A program made the translations under genes and the position numbers. From contig VGYB01000005.1 of assembly GCA_016873115.1 (NCBI GenBank), positions 1 through 64,000 on the forward strand: a stretch of 64,000 bases of DNA. Direction: 5' to 3'. Position 1 is the stretch's first letter. Each line of letters opens with the position of its first letter. Under the pieces are notes generated by a model. It worked only from the letters and a program-made list of their open reading frames with translations, did not search any database and had not been told where the DNA came from. Shown in pieces: positions 50,974-59,677 of the stretch. This DNA comes from Planctomycetota bacterium (GTDB lineage: Bacteria > Planctomycetota > Phycisphaerae > Phycisphaerales > SM1A02).

Positions 50974-52992
50974 ATGCGCACGAGCGTTCGCTGGCTCAAC
51001 GATTACCTCGACCGACCGGTGACTCCCGACGAGGCCGCCCTCGCCCTCACGCGGGTCGGGTTCCCGGTTGCGCACCGCGAATCGACCGATGACGGTGATG
51101 TGGTCCTTGAGGTCGAGCTCACGAGCAACCGCGGCGATTGCCTGAGCCACCTGAATCTGGCGCGCGAGCTGGCCGCCATGACCGGACGAACGGTGAAGGA
51201 ACCGACCTTCGCGCGAATCCCTGATGGTGCGGGCCCCGTGCCGGTCACCAACCACGACCACGAGTCGTGCCCGCTCTACACCGCTCGCGTGATCCGTGGC
51301 GTCAGCGTGCGCCCGAGCCCCGCGTGGATGCAGCAGCGCCTGCGCGCGATCGGCCAGACCCCCCGCAACAATCTCGTCGATGCCACCAACTATGTGCTGT
51401 TCGAGTACGGGCAACCCACGCATATCTTCGACCTGGCGCGGCTGGCCGGCCCGGCGATCCATGTGCGCCCGGCGAAGGACGGCGAATCGATCCTGCCCAT
51501 CGGCGAGGGCGCCAAGCCGCTTTCCCTGCGCGCGGGTGACCTGGTGATCGCCGACGCCACGGTGCCCGCGGCGATCGCCGGCGTCAAGGGTGGCGCGCCG
51601 AGCGCGGTCAGCGACCGCACGACGGATGTCCTCATCGAGGCGGCGACCTTCGCGCCGAAGTCCGTGCGCAGCTCGAGCCGGGGGCTCAGGGTGGCCAGCG
51701 ACAGTTCGTACCGCTTCGAGCGTGGCGTGGCGCCAGCCGATGTCGATGCCGCGGCTGACCGACTGGTCGCCCTCATCCTCGAACACGCCGGTGGCCGCCT
51801 CGATGGCGGTCGCGTGGCGGCCGGGCCGTCGCTGCCATCGCCGCGTTTGGTGCAGGTGCGCGTCGAGCGAGCGCAACGCGTCCTGGGCTACCCGCTCCCG
51901 GCCGACGAGATGCTCGCCACGCTGCGCACCTTGGGCTTTGCGCCTTCGCGCACCGGCGACACCATCACCTGCACCGTCCCGCCACGGCGCATCGACATCG
52001 AGCGCGAGATCGACCTCATCGAGGAACTCGCCCGCCTGCACGGCATGGACCGCGTGCCGATGCTCGATGCGATCCAGGTGCGGGTCGCTGCCACGCAGCC
52101 GCAGATCGAGGGCATGCGCGAAGCCCGCCGCACCCTCGTGGGCCTGGGCTTCGTCGAGACCGTCACGCACACGCTCGTCTCGGAGCGCGCGGCGCAGCCC
52201 TTCACGCACGCCGGCACCACGCCGCTGCGGGTCAGCGATGAGCGCGCCGGCGATCCGATCCTGCGGCCATCGCTGCTCTCCAGCCTCATGGCGACTGCAC
52301 GCCTGAATGCCGATCGCGGCACACCATCGATCCGGCTGATGGAGGCCGCGAATGTCTTCGATCTGCAGGGACCAGAACTTCGCGAGCGATCCTCGCTCGG
52401 GCTCCTCATCACCGACACGCCCGATGCCGATGAGGCCATGCGCACGATGCGCGGCTGCGTCGAGCGGTTGCTGCGTGCAGTGCTCGGAGCGCACGCTGCC
52501 ATCGAGGTCGTCCCGCTCGCCGGCGCCGCTGGACTGTCGCCGGCTGCCCTCGTGCGCACCCGCGGCCATGCCGTGGGCACGATCGGGTTGCTCTCCGTCG
52601 ATGCACTCAAGGCCTTCGGCCTCGATGCCCCGATCGCGGGCGCCGAACTCTTCATCAAGCCCCTCCTCACGCAGTGGCCACCCGACACGACCGTGCGCGC
52701 ACTGCCGAGCTTCCCTTCGATCGATCGTGATGTCAGTGCGATCGTCGCTGATGGCGTGGCCTGGGCATCGATCGAGGGCGTCGTGCGCGATCTGTCGCTC
52801 GAACACTTCGAATCGATCGCCTTCGTCGGGACCTACCGTGGCAAGCAGGTTGGTCAGGGCCGCAAGAGCGTGACCATGAGGCTCACCTTCCGCAGCTCGG
52901 CCGGAACGCTGCGCCGCGAGGATGCCGATCCGCAGGTCGCGCGCGTGATCGGGGCCCTGCACGCCGGCGTCGGCGCCGAGGTGCGCTCGTGA
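50974..52992 (+). CDS. pheT: Phenylalanyl-tRNA synthetase beta subunit, short form
   Basis: The 672-residue protein has the B1 start (SVRWLNDYLDRPVTPDEAAL), the B3/B4 domain (TARVIRGVSVRPSPAWMQQR, NNLVDATNYVLFEYGQPTHI), the B5 domain, the synthetase-like core and the C-terminal ferredoxin-fold anticodon-binding domain (ALPSFPSIDRDVSAIVAD). The tRNA-binding EMAP-type insert that normally sits between GF and LEVELTSNRGD (about residues 40-150 of standard PheT) is absent. pheS is not adjacent. The start at 50974 lies eight bases after TACCTT. Confidence 0.93.
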   Translation: MRTSVRWLNDYLDRPVTPDEAALALTRVGFPVAHRESTDDGDVVLEVELTSNRGDCLSHLNLARELAAMTGRTVKEPTFARIPDGAGPVPVTNHDHESCPLYTARVIRGVSVRPSPAWMQQRLRAIGQTPRNNLVDATNYVLFEYGQPTHIFDLARLAGPAIHVRPAKDGESILPIGEGAKPLSLRAGDLVIADATVPAAIAGVKGGAPSAVSDRTTDVLIEAATFAPKSVRSSSRGLRVASDSSYRFERGVAPADVDAAADRLVALILEHAGGRLDGGRVAAGPSLPSPRLVQVRVERAQRVLGYPLPADEMLATLRTLGFAPSRTGDTITCTVPPRRIDIEREIDLIEELARLHGMDRVPMLDAIQVRVAATQPQIEGMREARRTLVGLGFVETVTHTLVSERAAQPFTHAGTTPLRVSDERAGDPILRPSLLSSLMATARLNADRGTPSIRLMEAANVFDLQGPELRERSSLGLLITDTPDADEAMRTMRGCVERLLRAVLGAHAAIEVVPLAGAAGLSPAALVRTRGHAVGTIGLLSVDALKAFGLDAPIAGAELFIKPLLTQWPPDTTVRALPSFPSIDRDVSAIVADGVAWASIEGVVRDLSLEHFESIAFVGTYRGKQVGQGRKSVTMRLTFRSSAGTLRREDADPQVARVIGALHAGVGAEVRS

Positions 52993-53609
52993 CCACGGCG
53001 CGCGCTCCCTTGGCCCAACTCACGCTCGGGGGCTACCTGCACGACCTCGCCGGCAAGCAGCCGGTGCCGGGCGGCGGCGCCGCATCCGCCGTGGCGCTCG
53101 CCCATGGTGCCGCGCTCGGTTCGATGGTGCTGCACTACACGCTCGGCAAGGCCAAGTTCGCCAAGTGGGAGCACGACAACGCCGCGATGCTCGTGCATCT
53201 GGACCAGGCGCGCACCGAGGCGCTCGCGCTCTCTGACCTCGATGCCGCGGCCTACGCCGAACTCAATGCACTCTGGACGCTCACCGCCGCGGAGCGGCTC
53301 GCCGATCCGCGCTGGATGCCCGCCGTCAAGGCCGCCACGAGCGCGCCCGCGGCGATCGGCGACCTTGCCCTGGCCGTCCTGGCCATGCTTGGTCGCATGC
53401 CCGGCCGGACCAGCACGATCATCCGCAGCGACCTCGCGATCGCCGCGGAATTCGCGGCACTCGCCGTGCACGGCGCGATCTGGAATGTCCGTGCGAACCT
53501 GCCGCTGCACCCGACCGTCGACCAGGCATTCTGGTCCGCGTGGTGCGAGCGCGCCTCCGCACACGCCTCGTCCATGCGCGACCGCATCGTCGCTGCGTGC
53601 CGGTCATGA
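52989..53609 (+). CDS. Cyclodeaminase/cyclohydrolase (FTCD) family protein
   Basis: The 206-residue soluble protein matches the cyclodeaminase family found in formiminotransferase-cyclodeaminase: GGYLHDLAGKQPVPGGGAAS with the PxPGGGxxxA signature, then a helical bundle. In the family this domain handles 5-formimino- or methenyl-tetrahydrofolate. The start overlaps the pheT stop and the stop overlaps the next gene (ATGA), so the three genes form a coupled unit. Partner formiminotransferase and histidine-degradation genes are not in view. Confidence 0.82.
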   Translation: MTTARAPLAQLTLGGYLHDLAGKQPVPGGGAASAVALAHGAALGSMVLHYTLGKAKFAKWEHDNAAMLVHLDQARTEALALSDLDAAAYAELNALWTLTAAERLADPRWMPAVKAATSAPAAIGDLALAVLAMLGRMPGRTSTIIRSDLAIAAEFAALAVHGAIWNVRANLPLHPTVDQAFWSAWCERASAHASSMRDRIVAACRS

Positions 53610-54529
53610 TCCCGCTGGTGCCGCTTGCTGCGGTGGCAGCAGGCGCCATCGCGACCACCTACACCATGGCGATCGCGCGCGAAGCCACGCGGCCGCGCCG
53701 TGCGACCTATGCATGGGCGCTCGCGCACGGGGTGGCGGCAAGCCCCGCAGAAGTGCCGGGTGTGCGCGCGTGGCGTGAAGGCAGCACCACGCTGCATGCA
53801 GCAGGCCGTGCCATGACGCACACCGCTCATGCTCCGCCCTCGGCACGCTCGATTGTGCTGCCGTGGTGGTTCGTGCAGGGCCAGGGTGCGGGCGCCATGC
53901 TCGTCATCCACGGTTGGGGTCGATCGCGCTGGGATTCCCTGCGTCGGCTGCCGTGGCTCCTCGAGCACGCGGCATCGTTCCTCCTGCCGGATCTCCGTGG
54001 GCACGGCGAGGCACCGGGGACCACGAGCATCGGCCACAGCGACCACCTTGATCTGGATCAGGTGATGGCGAACGCCTTCAACGGCTCCGTGCCCCCCGCC
54101 GCCATCGATGGCGGCCTCACCCTCGTCGGCCACTCGATGGGAGCCATGGTGGCGGCGCGGCTTGCGGTGCTCCTGGCCGAGCGCGGCACACCGATCCGGC
54201 GGCTGGTGCTCATGTCACCCTACGACTCGTTGATCGTCCCGATGGGCCATCGGCTACGCCTGCGTGGGCTGCCCGCTGGTCCCTTCGCCGCCACGGCTGC
54301 GTGGTGGCTGGCCCGCGGCGAAGAGCCCCTGCACCGGACGCTGAGCCGGGTCCAGTGCCCGGTCCTCGTCTTGGGCGGCGGGCTCGATGCCGTCACCACG
54401 CCGAGTGATGTGCGCCGAGCGACCGCCCCGCACGATGGGCTCATCGAGCCGGGCATCGACCACGCCAATGTGGGCGTCGAAGGAACGGCATCGCGCGAGG
54501 CGCTGAACGCGTTCCTCGCGCGGACCTGA
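53606..54529 (+). CDS. Alpha/beta hydrolase with N-terminal membrane segment
   Basis: The 307-residue protein has an N-terminal hydrophobic segment (PLVPLAAVAAGAIATTYTMA) and then an alpha/beta hydrolase fold. The oxyanion region is VIHGWGRSRW, the nucleophile elbow is GHSMG, the acid may be the Asp of GGGLDAVTTP, and the base the His of GIDHANVG. DLRGHGEAPG is also typical. Substrate unknown, probably an ester or thioester at the membrane. It is coupled to the cyclodeaminase-like gene. Confidence 0.85.
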   Translation: MIPLVPLAAVAAGAIATTYTMAIAREATRPRRATYAWALAHGVAASPAEVPGVRAWREGSTTLHAAGRAMTHTAHAPPSARSIVLPWWFVQGQGAGAMLVIHGWGRSRWDSLRRLPWLLEHAASFLLPDLRGHGEAPGTTSIGHSDHLDLDQVMANAFNGSVPPAAIDGGLTLVGHSMGAMVAARLAVLLAERGTPIRRLVLMSPYDSLIVPMGHRLRLRGLPAGPFAATAAWWLARGEEPLHRTLSRVQCPVLVLGGGLDAVTTPSDVRRATAPHDGLIEPGIDHANVGVEGTASREALNAFLART

Positions 54530-54544
54530 ATCGTCAGCATTGCC

Positions 54545-56296
54545 TTACGGCATCAGCAGCCGGGCGCGGAACGAGAAGCCCTTGTCGGCCGGCGTGATCC
54601 ACCACACCGATGGCCCGAGGTACTTCTTCATCAGGTCGGCATCGAACTTGCCCATCATCTCCTGCACACTCTCCATGGCCTCGTCGGTGACGATGTCGTC
54701 GATCGGGTTGCCGGCATCATCGACGAAGCCATCCACGCCGTCCTGCATGGCACCAAGGCGCTTGAACGCCGACTTCTGCGCCTCGAGCTGGGCGGCGGTA
54801 TCGGTGAAGCCCCACCCGGAGACGACCCCCTTGGCGACCACGCCCGCACAACGCTTGTAGATCGGCAGTTCCGCGATGCCCTTGGTGTCCTTGTCGCTGG
54901 CCGCACGCAGCGCCTGCTCCACACCCGACGACTCGCCCATCAGCATCTGGCCCGATCCGAGACCAACCGCGAAGGGCACGAGGTCACCGCTGAAGATCGT
55001 GGCGCCCTGGAAGTCGCGCGGCATCAGGCCAACCGATGGCGCGAACATCTGCAGCATCGGCATGCCGGCCTTCTCGTCGCTGCACGCGACTGCCGTCACG
55101 CCGCCCATGCCGGTCTCGGCATTGGCATCGGCCCACTGCACACCGTGGATGCTCGGGCCCATGACCGCGAGCGCCTTGGTCATGATCGGTTCGTAGGCGA
55201 CCAGGGTCGGCTCGAGCTGCTCGGCCTGCATCTCGGGCAGGCTGGCGACCGCGGCCTCGATCGTCTTCCACAGGTCGGCGAAGACGACATGGGCACAGGA
55301 GTACGAGACGCACTCGTTGCCCAGGAGCTTCGGCGGCGCGCCGATCGGCTGGCCCTTGGCCAGGAGCGACACGAGTCCGTCCTTCTTGCCCGGGATGAAC
55401 GCAGCGCCCGACATCTCCAGGATGCCGTCCTTGGGCTGCACATCGAAGCCCAGCGACCAGGAGCGGATGTCGCCGAAGAGGGACGCGATCGCCGGCTGCA
55501 CCATGGCCATCGGACCCATCATCATCGGCCCGAGCATGTCCTGCAGCGGGCCGGTGAGCAGTGTCACGCTCAGGTCATTCGAGCCCAGGAGCGCAGCGTT
55601 CCCGCGCCAGTCGTCGCTGGAGCCCAGGGTCTTGCCCTTGCCCTTGCCCTGCGTGCCGAGCAGCGCTTCCTCGAGGCTCGCCATGCTGCTCGCGAGCAGC
55701 ATGTGCTCGCCGTCGCGCATGAAGTACATGGTGTCGGGGCCCGCACCGAGGGCGCCCATGTCCATGCCCATGCCGTCGAACTCGTCGTCGGCACCAAGGT
55801 CATCGGCCTCGTCGTCGCCCATCGGGATGACCCAGACTTCCTTGCCGTCGAGTTCGGCCTTCTCGATTGTCACCTTGGCTTCCTTCGCACCCCTCTCGAA
55901 CGCAGCCATCAGCATGCGCGCGCCGCTGTCGGCGCGGTCGTCGAAGTCGGCGACGACGATGAACGCCATGGTCATGGCATCGAGCTCCTCGTCGCGCTCA
56001 CCGAACACGGCCACGCCCATCCGGCCAGGCAGCACCAAGTCCTTGCGCTCGATGCCAAGGTCCTTGGCTGCCTCGTCGAGCGCCTTCTCGAGCTCCTTCG
56101 AGTCGTCGCCGATCAGCTCCTTGAGCTTCGGGTCGTCGTAGAGCTTGCCGAACTGGCCCGCGCGGATGGCCTGCCACGACGCATGGAGATCCTTGGCACT
56201 CACCGCCAGGAAGGTGCCCTGCGGGGCAATCGCCTCGATGGGCGGAAGGTCGGCGGCGGCTGCGATGGACGCGGTCAGGATGAAGGTCGTGAACAT
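54545..56296 (-). CDS. Secreted DUF3352-like protein
   Basis: The 583-residue product has a short signal peptide (FTTFILTASIAAAADLPP). The sequence PIEAIAPQGTFLAVSAKD and the duplicated ADFDDRA/GDDEADD acidic regions recall the large secreted proteins of unknown function common in planctomycetes (DUF3352-like). No catalytic motif is visible. The Met-rich stretch (MLGPMMMGPMAMVQ) is unusual. The start has GGAGA five bases upstream. Family assignment is tentative. Confidence 0.68.
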   Translation of the reverse strand: MFTTFILTASIAAAADLPPIEAIAPQGTFLAVSAKDLHASWQAIRAGQFGKLYDDPKLKELIGDDSKELEKALDEAAKDLGIERKDLVLPGRMGVAVFGERDEELDAMTMAFIVVADFDDRADSGARMLMAAFERGAKEAKVTIEKAELDGKEVWVIPMGDDEADDLGADDEFDGMGMDMGALGAGPDTMYFMRDGEHMLLASSMASLEEALLGTQGKGKGKTLGSSDDWRGNAALLGSNDLSVTLLTGPLQDMLGPMMMGPMAMVQPAIASLFGDIRSWSLGFDVQPKDGILEMSGAAFIPGKKDGLVSLLAKGQPIGAPPKLLGNECVSYSCAHVVFADLWKTIEAAVASLPEMQAEQLEPTLVAYEPIMTKALAVMGPSIHGVQWADANAETGMGGVTAVACSDEKAGMPMLQMFAPSVGLMPRDFQGATIFSGDLVPFAVGLGSGQMLMGESSGVEQALRAASDKDTKGIAELPIYKRCAGVVAKGVVSGWGFTDTAAQLEAQKSAFKRLGAMQDGVDGFVDDAGNPIDDIVTDEAMESVQEMMGKFDADLMKKYLGPSVWWITPADKGFSFRARLLMP

Positions 56297-56301
56297 GATG
56301 G

Positions 56302-56306
56302 TCTCC
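56302..56306 (-). promoter_or_regulatory. Shine-Dalgarno sequence (GGAGA)
   Basis: On minus, GGAGA lies five bases before the ATG at 56296 and supports that start over the upstream extension of the frame. Confidence 0.5.
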
Positions 56307-56405
56307 GTGAGTGGTTCGTTGCGGGCGGTTCGGTCTTGGTGGATCGTTGCAGGTGGTTCGTCGGTGCGCGAGTGGGTCAGGTGCGGTTCGCTCGAACCGC
56401 AAGGT

Positions 56406-57353
56406 TCAACGCGAATCGGTGCGGTCATCCAGTTGCGGCGGCGGCGTGAACGAGGTTCGCGCCGGCGGCTGATGGTAGTTGTGTCCCGAGTTGGGGTTGT
56501 TCTTGTCGTAACCGAAGGCTTCGCGGTTGCGGATGAAGTCCTTCACGTAGCGGGCGGGGATCGCGAAGCCCAGCGCCTCGCCGCCGCGGATCCCCATGTT
56601 GGTGATCCCGATGACCTCGCCCTTGGTGTTGAAGAGCGGGCCGCCGGAGTTGCCGGGGTTGATCGGCGTGTCGGTCTGGATGTAGGTCAGGCCGTCGAAG
56701 TTGCGCTGCGTGGTGCTGATCACGCCCTGCGTGAGCGTTCGCTCAAGCCCCAGCGGATTGCCGATCGCGAAGACCGGCTGGCCGATGTCGAACTTCTCCT
56801 TGTCGACCACCGCAGCGAAGTCGAACTCCTTGCCGTCGGGATGCTTGATCTTGACGAGCGCCAGGTCCACATGGTTGTTGACCGCGATCAGCTCGACATC
56901 CTCGATCTCGGTGCGCTTGAGCGTGCCGTCGGCCTGCGGGAACCACACCGTCACGCGCAGGTTCGTCTCGCCCTGCACGACGTGCGCGTTGGTCACGGCG
57001 TGGCCGCTCTTGTCGATGATCACGCCGCTGCCCAAGCCACCCGGCGTGCTCACCTTGATGACGGCAGGTCCGATGCGCTTGGCATGCTCCTTGGGCGAGA
57101 GCGTGGGCGGGTTGCTCGCGTGCGAATAGAGCTCATCTTGCACCGTCTGCATGTCGGCGGCGGCCTCGGCCTGCTTCACATCGGCCACATCCTCCATGTC
57201 GAAGACCAGCACATCGGGACCGACATCGAGCCAGACCTTGCGGTCGTTGCGCTTGATGATGGTGCCCTCGAGCCGACTGCCGCTCTTCATGACGAGCGTG
57301 TCGACGGGCGCAAGGACGCTGGCAGCAAGGACGACGGCGAGCAACGCGTGCAT
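56406..57353 (-). CDS. DegP-like trypsin-type serine protease
   Basis: The 315-residue protein has a signal peptide (LLAVVLAASVLAPVD). A short beta-rich domain follows (VMKSGSRLEGTIIKRNDRKV), seen in some planctomycete envelope proteins. The S1C protease core has the triad His in VTNAHVVQG, Asp in VDLALVKI and Ser in TPINPGNSGGPL. No PDZ domain is evident; the C-terminus is a short Pro/Asp-rich tail. It is likely periplasmic, for protein quality control. TAGCCT lies six bases before the ATG. Confidence 0.88.
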   Translation of the reverse strand: MHALLAVVLAASVLAPVDTLVMKSGSRLEGTIIKRNDRKVWLDVGPDVLVFDMEDVADVKQAEAAADMQTVQDELYSHASNPPTLSPKEHAKRIGPAVIKVSTPGGLGSGVIIDKSGHAVTNAHVVQGETNLRVTVWFPQADGTLKRTEIEDVELIAVNNHVDLALVKIKHPDGKEFDFAAVVDKEKFDIGQPVFAIGNPLGLERTLTQGVISTTQRNFDGLTYIQTDTPINPGNSGGPLFNTKGEVIGITNMGIRGGEALGFAIPARYVKDFIRNREAFGYDKNNPNSGHNYHQPPARTSFTPPPQLDDRTDSR

Positions 57354-57359
57354 CCCCGA

Positions 57360-57365
57360 AGGCTA
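57360..57365 (-). promoter_or_regulatory. Possible -10 element (TAGCCT) for the DegP-like gene
   Basis: On minus, TAGCCT ends six bases before the ATG at 57353. The divergent FG-GAP gene starts 38 bases away. Confidence 0.4.
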
Positions 57366-57402
57366 CCATGCTCTGCCGCTCCCTTTGGCTGCCAAAACCC
57401 CC

Positions 57403-59670
57403 ATGACCACCCTTCCCCTCGTTGCCCTTCTTCTCTCGCTCCCCCGGCAAGACCTCAGCCAGCACTTCGGCTTCGATCCGCTCGAGGTCGTGAAGGTCGG
57501 TCCCAACGCCGGCCCGGTGCTCGCGGTCGACATGAATGGCGATGGACTCGGCGACCTGGTGGTCGCGAACAACTACGACAGCCGCATCGAGGTGCACCTG
57601 CAGAAGAAGGGCGCGACCCCTGCCGATGCGGTCGCACCCACGCGCGTGAACGAGATCCCAGAGCACTGGCGCTTCCGCCGCATCGAGGTCCCCGCGGGCG
57701 AGGCGATCGGCGGCCTCCTCACCCACGATGCCAACGGCGACGGACGGCTCGATCTGGTCGCCGTGGGCACGCCCAACCGCGTGGTCTTCTACCTGCAGCA
57801 GCCCGATGGCACCTTCAAGGCCGACCGCAAGCACACCGTGAAGAACCTCGCCGTCGGCAAGGATGCGCTTGCGATCGCCGATGTCATGGGCGATGCCGCG
57901 CCGGAACTGCTCGTGATTGCCGACCAGAACATCAGCGTCTATCCGATGAAGGGCACCGAACTCGGTGCGCCGGCCGATCTCATGCCGGGCTCAAGCGGAC
58001 TCGCCGGCGTGATGGCGGGCGACCTCGATGCCAACGGCTGCAACGACATCGTCGCCGTGCTGCCCGACGACGCGCAGCCCATCCGCATCTGGTACGGCAC
58101 CAAGCGCGATGGGCGGACGCAGATGGGCCCGCAAGTGCGCTACGACATGCCGGTCTTGCGCGAGGCGGCACTCGTCACGATCAACGGCAAGCCCGGCTCG
58201 AGCCTGGCCACGATCGAGAAGAAGACCAAGCGCACCGTCGTCCACACCGCTCAGCCGGCCAAGGCCTCGAGCGAGGGCGGCAAGGGCGAACTCGTCACCT
58301 GGTCCTTCGAGGATCCCTCCAACCGAAAGCGCGACTTCGCGGTCGCCGATGTCGACGGCGATGGCCTGCCCGACCTCGTCGCCACCAACACCGAGTCGAA
58401 CGCGGTCAGCGTCTATCGCCAGCAGAAGGGCGTGGGCTTCGGCAACGCCGAGGAGTGCCCGAGCTACGCCGAGCTCGACTTCATCGCCGCGCGCGATGTC
58501 GATGGCGACGGCAAGGCCGAGGTCTTCGTGAGCAGCGAGAAGGAAGGCGTCGTCGGGCGCAGCGCGTGGAAGGCCGGCACCGTCGGCTTCCCCCAGGCTG
58601 CCGAGCTCGCGAAGGGCCTGACCCCGGTGGCCATGAATGTGGTCACGCTGCAGGGCGTACCCACGCTGGCCGTGATCGCCAAGGAGAACCGCAACTACCG
58701 GCTCGAACTCATCGATGCCAAGGGCGGCACCGCGAGCTCGATCGACCTGGGTGCGCTCAGCCGCACACCCGACACGATCCTCTCGATCGATGCGGACCAG
58801 GATGGCAAGGATGACCTGCTGCTCTTCACGCCCGAGAAGCCCATGACCATGGTGCGCTGGGACGGCAAGGACGAGGCCAAGCCGTATGTGCTGCTTGAGT
58901 CGAAGGACATGTCGCAGTTCGGCCTCGCGCAGGCGGCGAACGCGCAGAACACCGAGATCGCCGATGCCAACGGCGACGGCAAGGCCGAACTCCTCGTCGC
59001 TGACCGCAACTTCATCCGCGCGCTGCGCTACGACACCGCCAAGGGCTGGCAGGTCGTCGAGCAGGTCAATGCTGCACGCAGCGACAGCAAGCTCGTGGCG
59101 CTCGCCCTGCGCGGCAACCGCTTGGTCGCCGGCGACAAGGAGAACGGCAAGATCCTGGTCTTCGAGCGCAAGGACGGTGCGTGGAAGGAAACCGAAGCGC
59201 TCGATGCGAGCGGGTTCAAGTTCACCGCGCTCGCGACCGGCCCCTTCGCCGGCGGCGAGGATGCGGTGCTGCTCGTGGGTGACGAGGGCTTCGGCGTCCT
59301 GCGCGATGCCGGCCCGCGCATGGAGCTCGCCGAGAGCGGCTCGTTCCGCAGCGACAGCCCCCGCCGCGTCGAGCATGAGATCGGCGACGGCGATGTCAAC
59401 AGCGACGGCCGCACCGACCTGCTCCTTCTGGATGCCGGCGAGCAGAACCTCGAGATCCTCACCTTCTCCGACGCGGGCAAGCTCCTGTATGCCACGGGCT
59501 TCGAGGTCTTCGAGACCAAGATGTTCTCCGGCGGCGAACCCAAGGAGTTCCAGCCCAGCCAGGTCGTCGTGATGGATGTGACCGGCGACGGCGCCGACGA
59601 TGTGATCCTGCTTTGCCACGACCGTGTGCTCGTCTATCCACAGATGACCAAGGACGGCGCCAAGCGCTGA
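57403..59670 (+). CDS. FG-GAP/VCBS repeat protein
   Basis: The 755-residue product has a weak signal peptide (PLVALLLSLP) and at least nine calcium-loop FG-GAP-type repeats with DxDxDG-like cores, for example VDMNGDGLGDLVVANN, HDANGDGRLDLVAVG, ADVDGDGLPDLVATN, RDVDGDGKAEVFVSSE, ADANGDGKAELLVAD and MDVTGDGADDVILLC. The repeats should form a beta-propeller. Such proteins are abundant in planctomycetes and bind calcium and surface ligands. The start at 57403 is the first Met that gives a leader peptide. Confidence 0.85.
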   Translation: MTTLPLVALLLSLPRQDLSQHFGFDPLEVVKVGPNAGPVLAVDMNGDGLGDLVVANNYDSRIEVHLQKKGATPADAVAPTRVNEIPEHWRFRRIEVPAGEAIGGLLTHDANGDGRLDLVAVGTPNRVVFYLQQPDGTFKADRKHTVKNLAVGKDALAIADVMGDAAPELLVIADQNISVYPMKGTELGAPADLMPGSSGLAGVMAGDLDANGCNDIVAVLPDDAQPIRIWYGTKRDGRTQMGPQVRYDMPVLREAALVTINGKPGSSLATIEKKTKRTVVHTAQPAKASSEGGKGELVTWSFEDPSNRKRDFAVADVDGDGLPDLVATNTESNAVSVYRQQKGVGFGNAEECPSYAELDFIAARDVDGDGKAEVFVSSEKEGVVGRSAWKAGTVGFPQAAELAKGLTPVAMNVVTLQGVPTLAVIAKENRNYRLELIDAKGGTASSIDLGALSRTPDTILSIDADQDGKDDLLLFTPEKPMTMVRWDGKDEAKPYVLLESKDMSQFGLAQAANAQNTEIADANGDGKAELLVADRNFIRALRYDTAKGWQVVEQVNAARSDSKLVALALRGNRLVAGDKENGKILVFERKDGAWKETEALDASGFKFTALATGPFAGGEDAVLLVGDEGFGVLRDAGPRMELAESGSFRSDSPRRVEHEIGDGDVNSDGRTDLLLLDAGEQNLEILTFSDAGKLLYATGFEVFETKMFSGGEPKEFQPSQVVVMDVTGDGADDVILLCHDRVLVYPQMTKDGAKR

Positions 59671-59677
59671 CTGCTGC

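Noticed and set aside
50959-52962. A 667-codon minus-strand frame opposite pheT
   Set aside because: It covers pheT exactly and has no recognisable domain, so it is a composition artefact.
56145-58814. 889-codon plus-strand frame
   Set aside because: It runs antisense to the DegP-like gene and then out of frame through the FG-GAP gene; its translation becomes Arg/His/Pro-rich.
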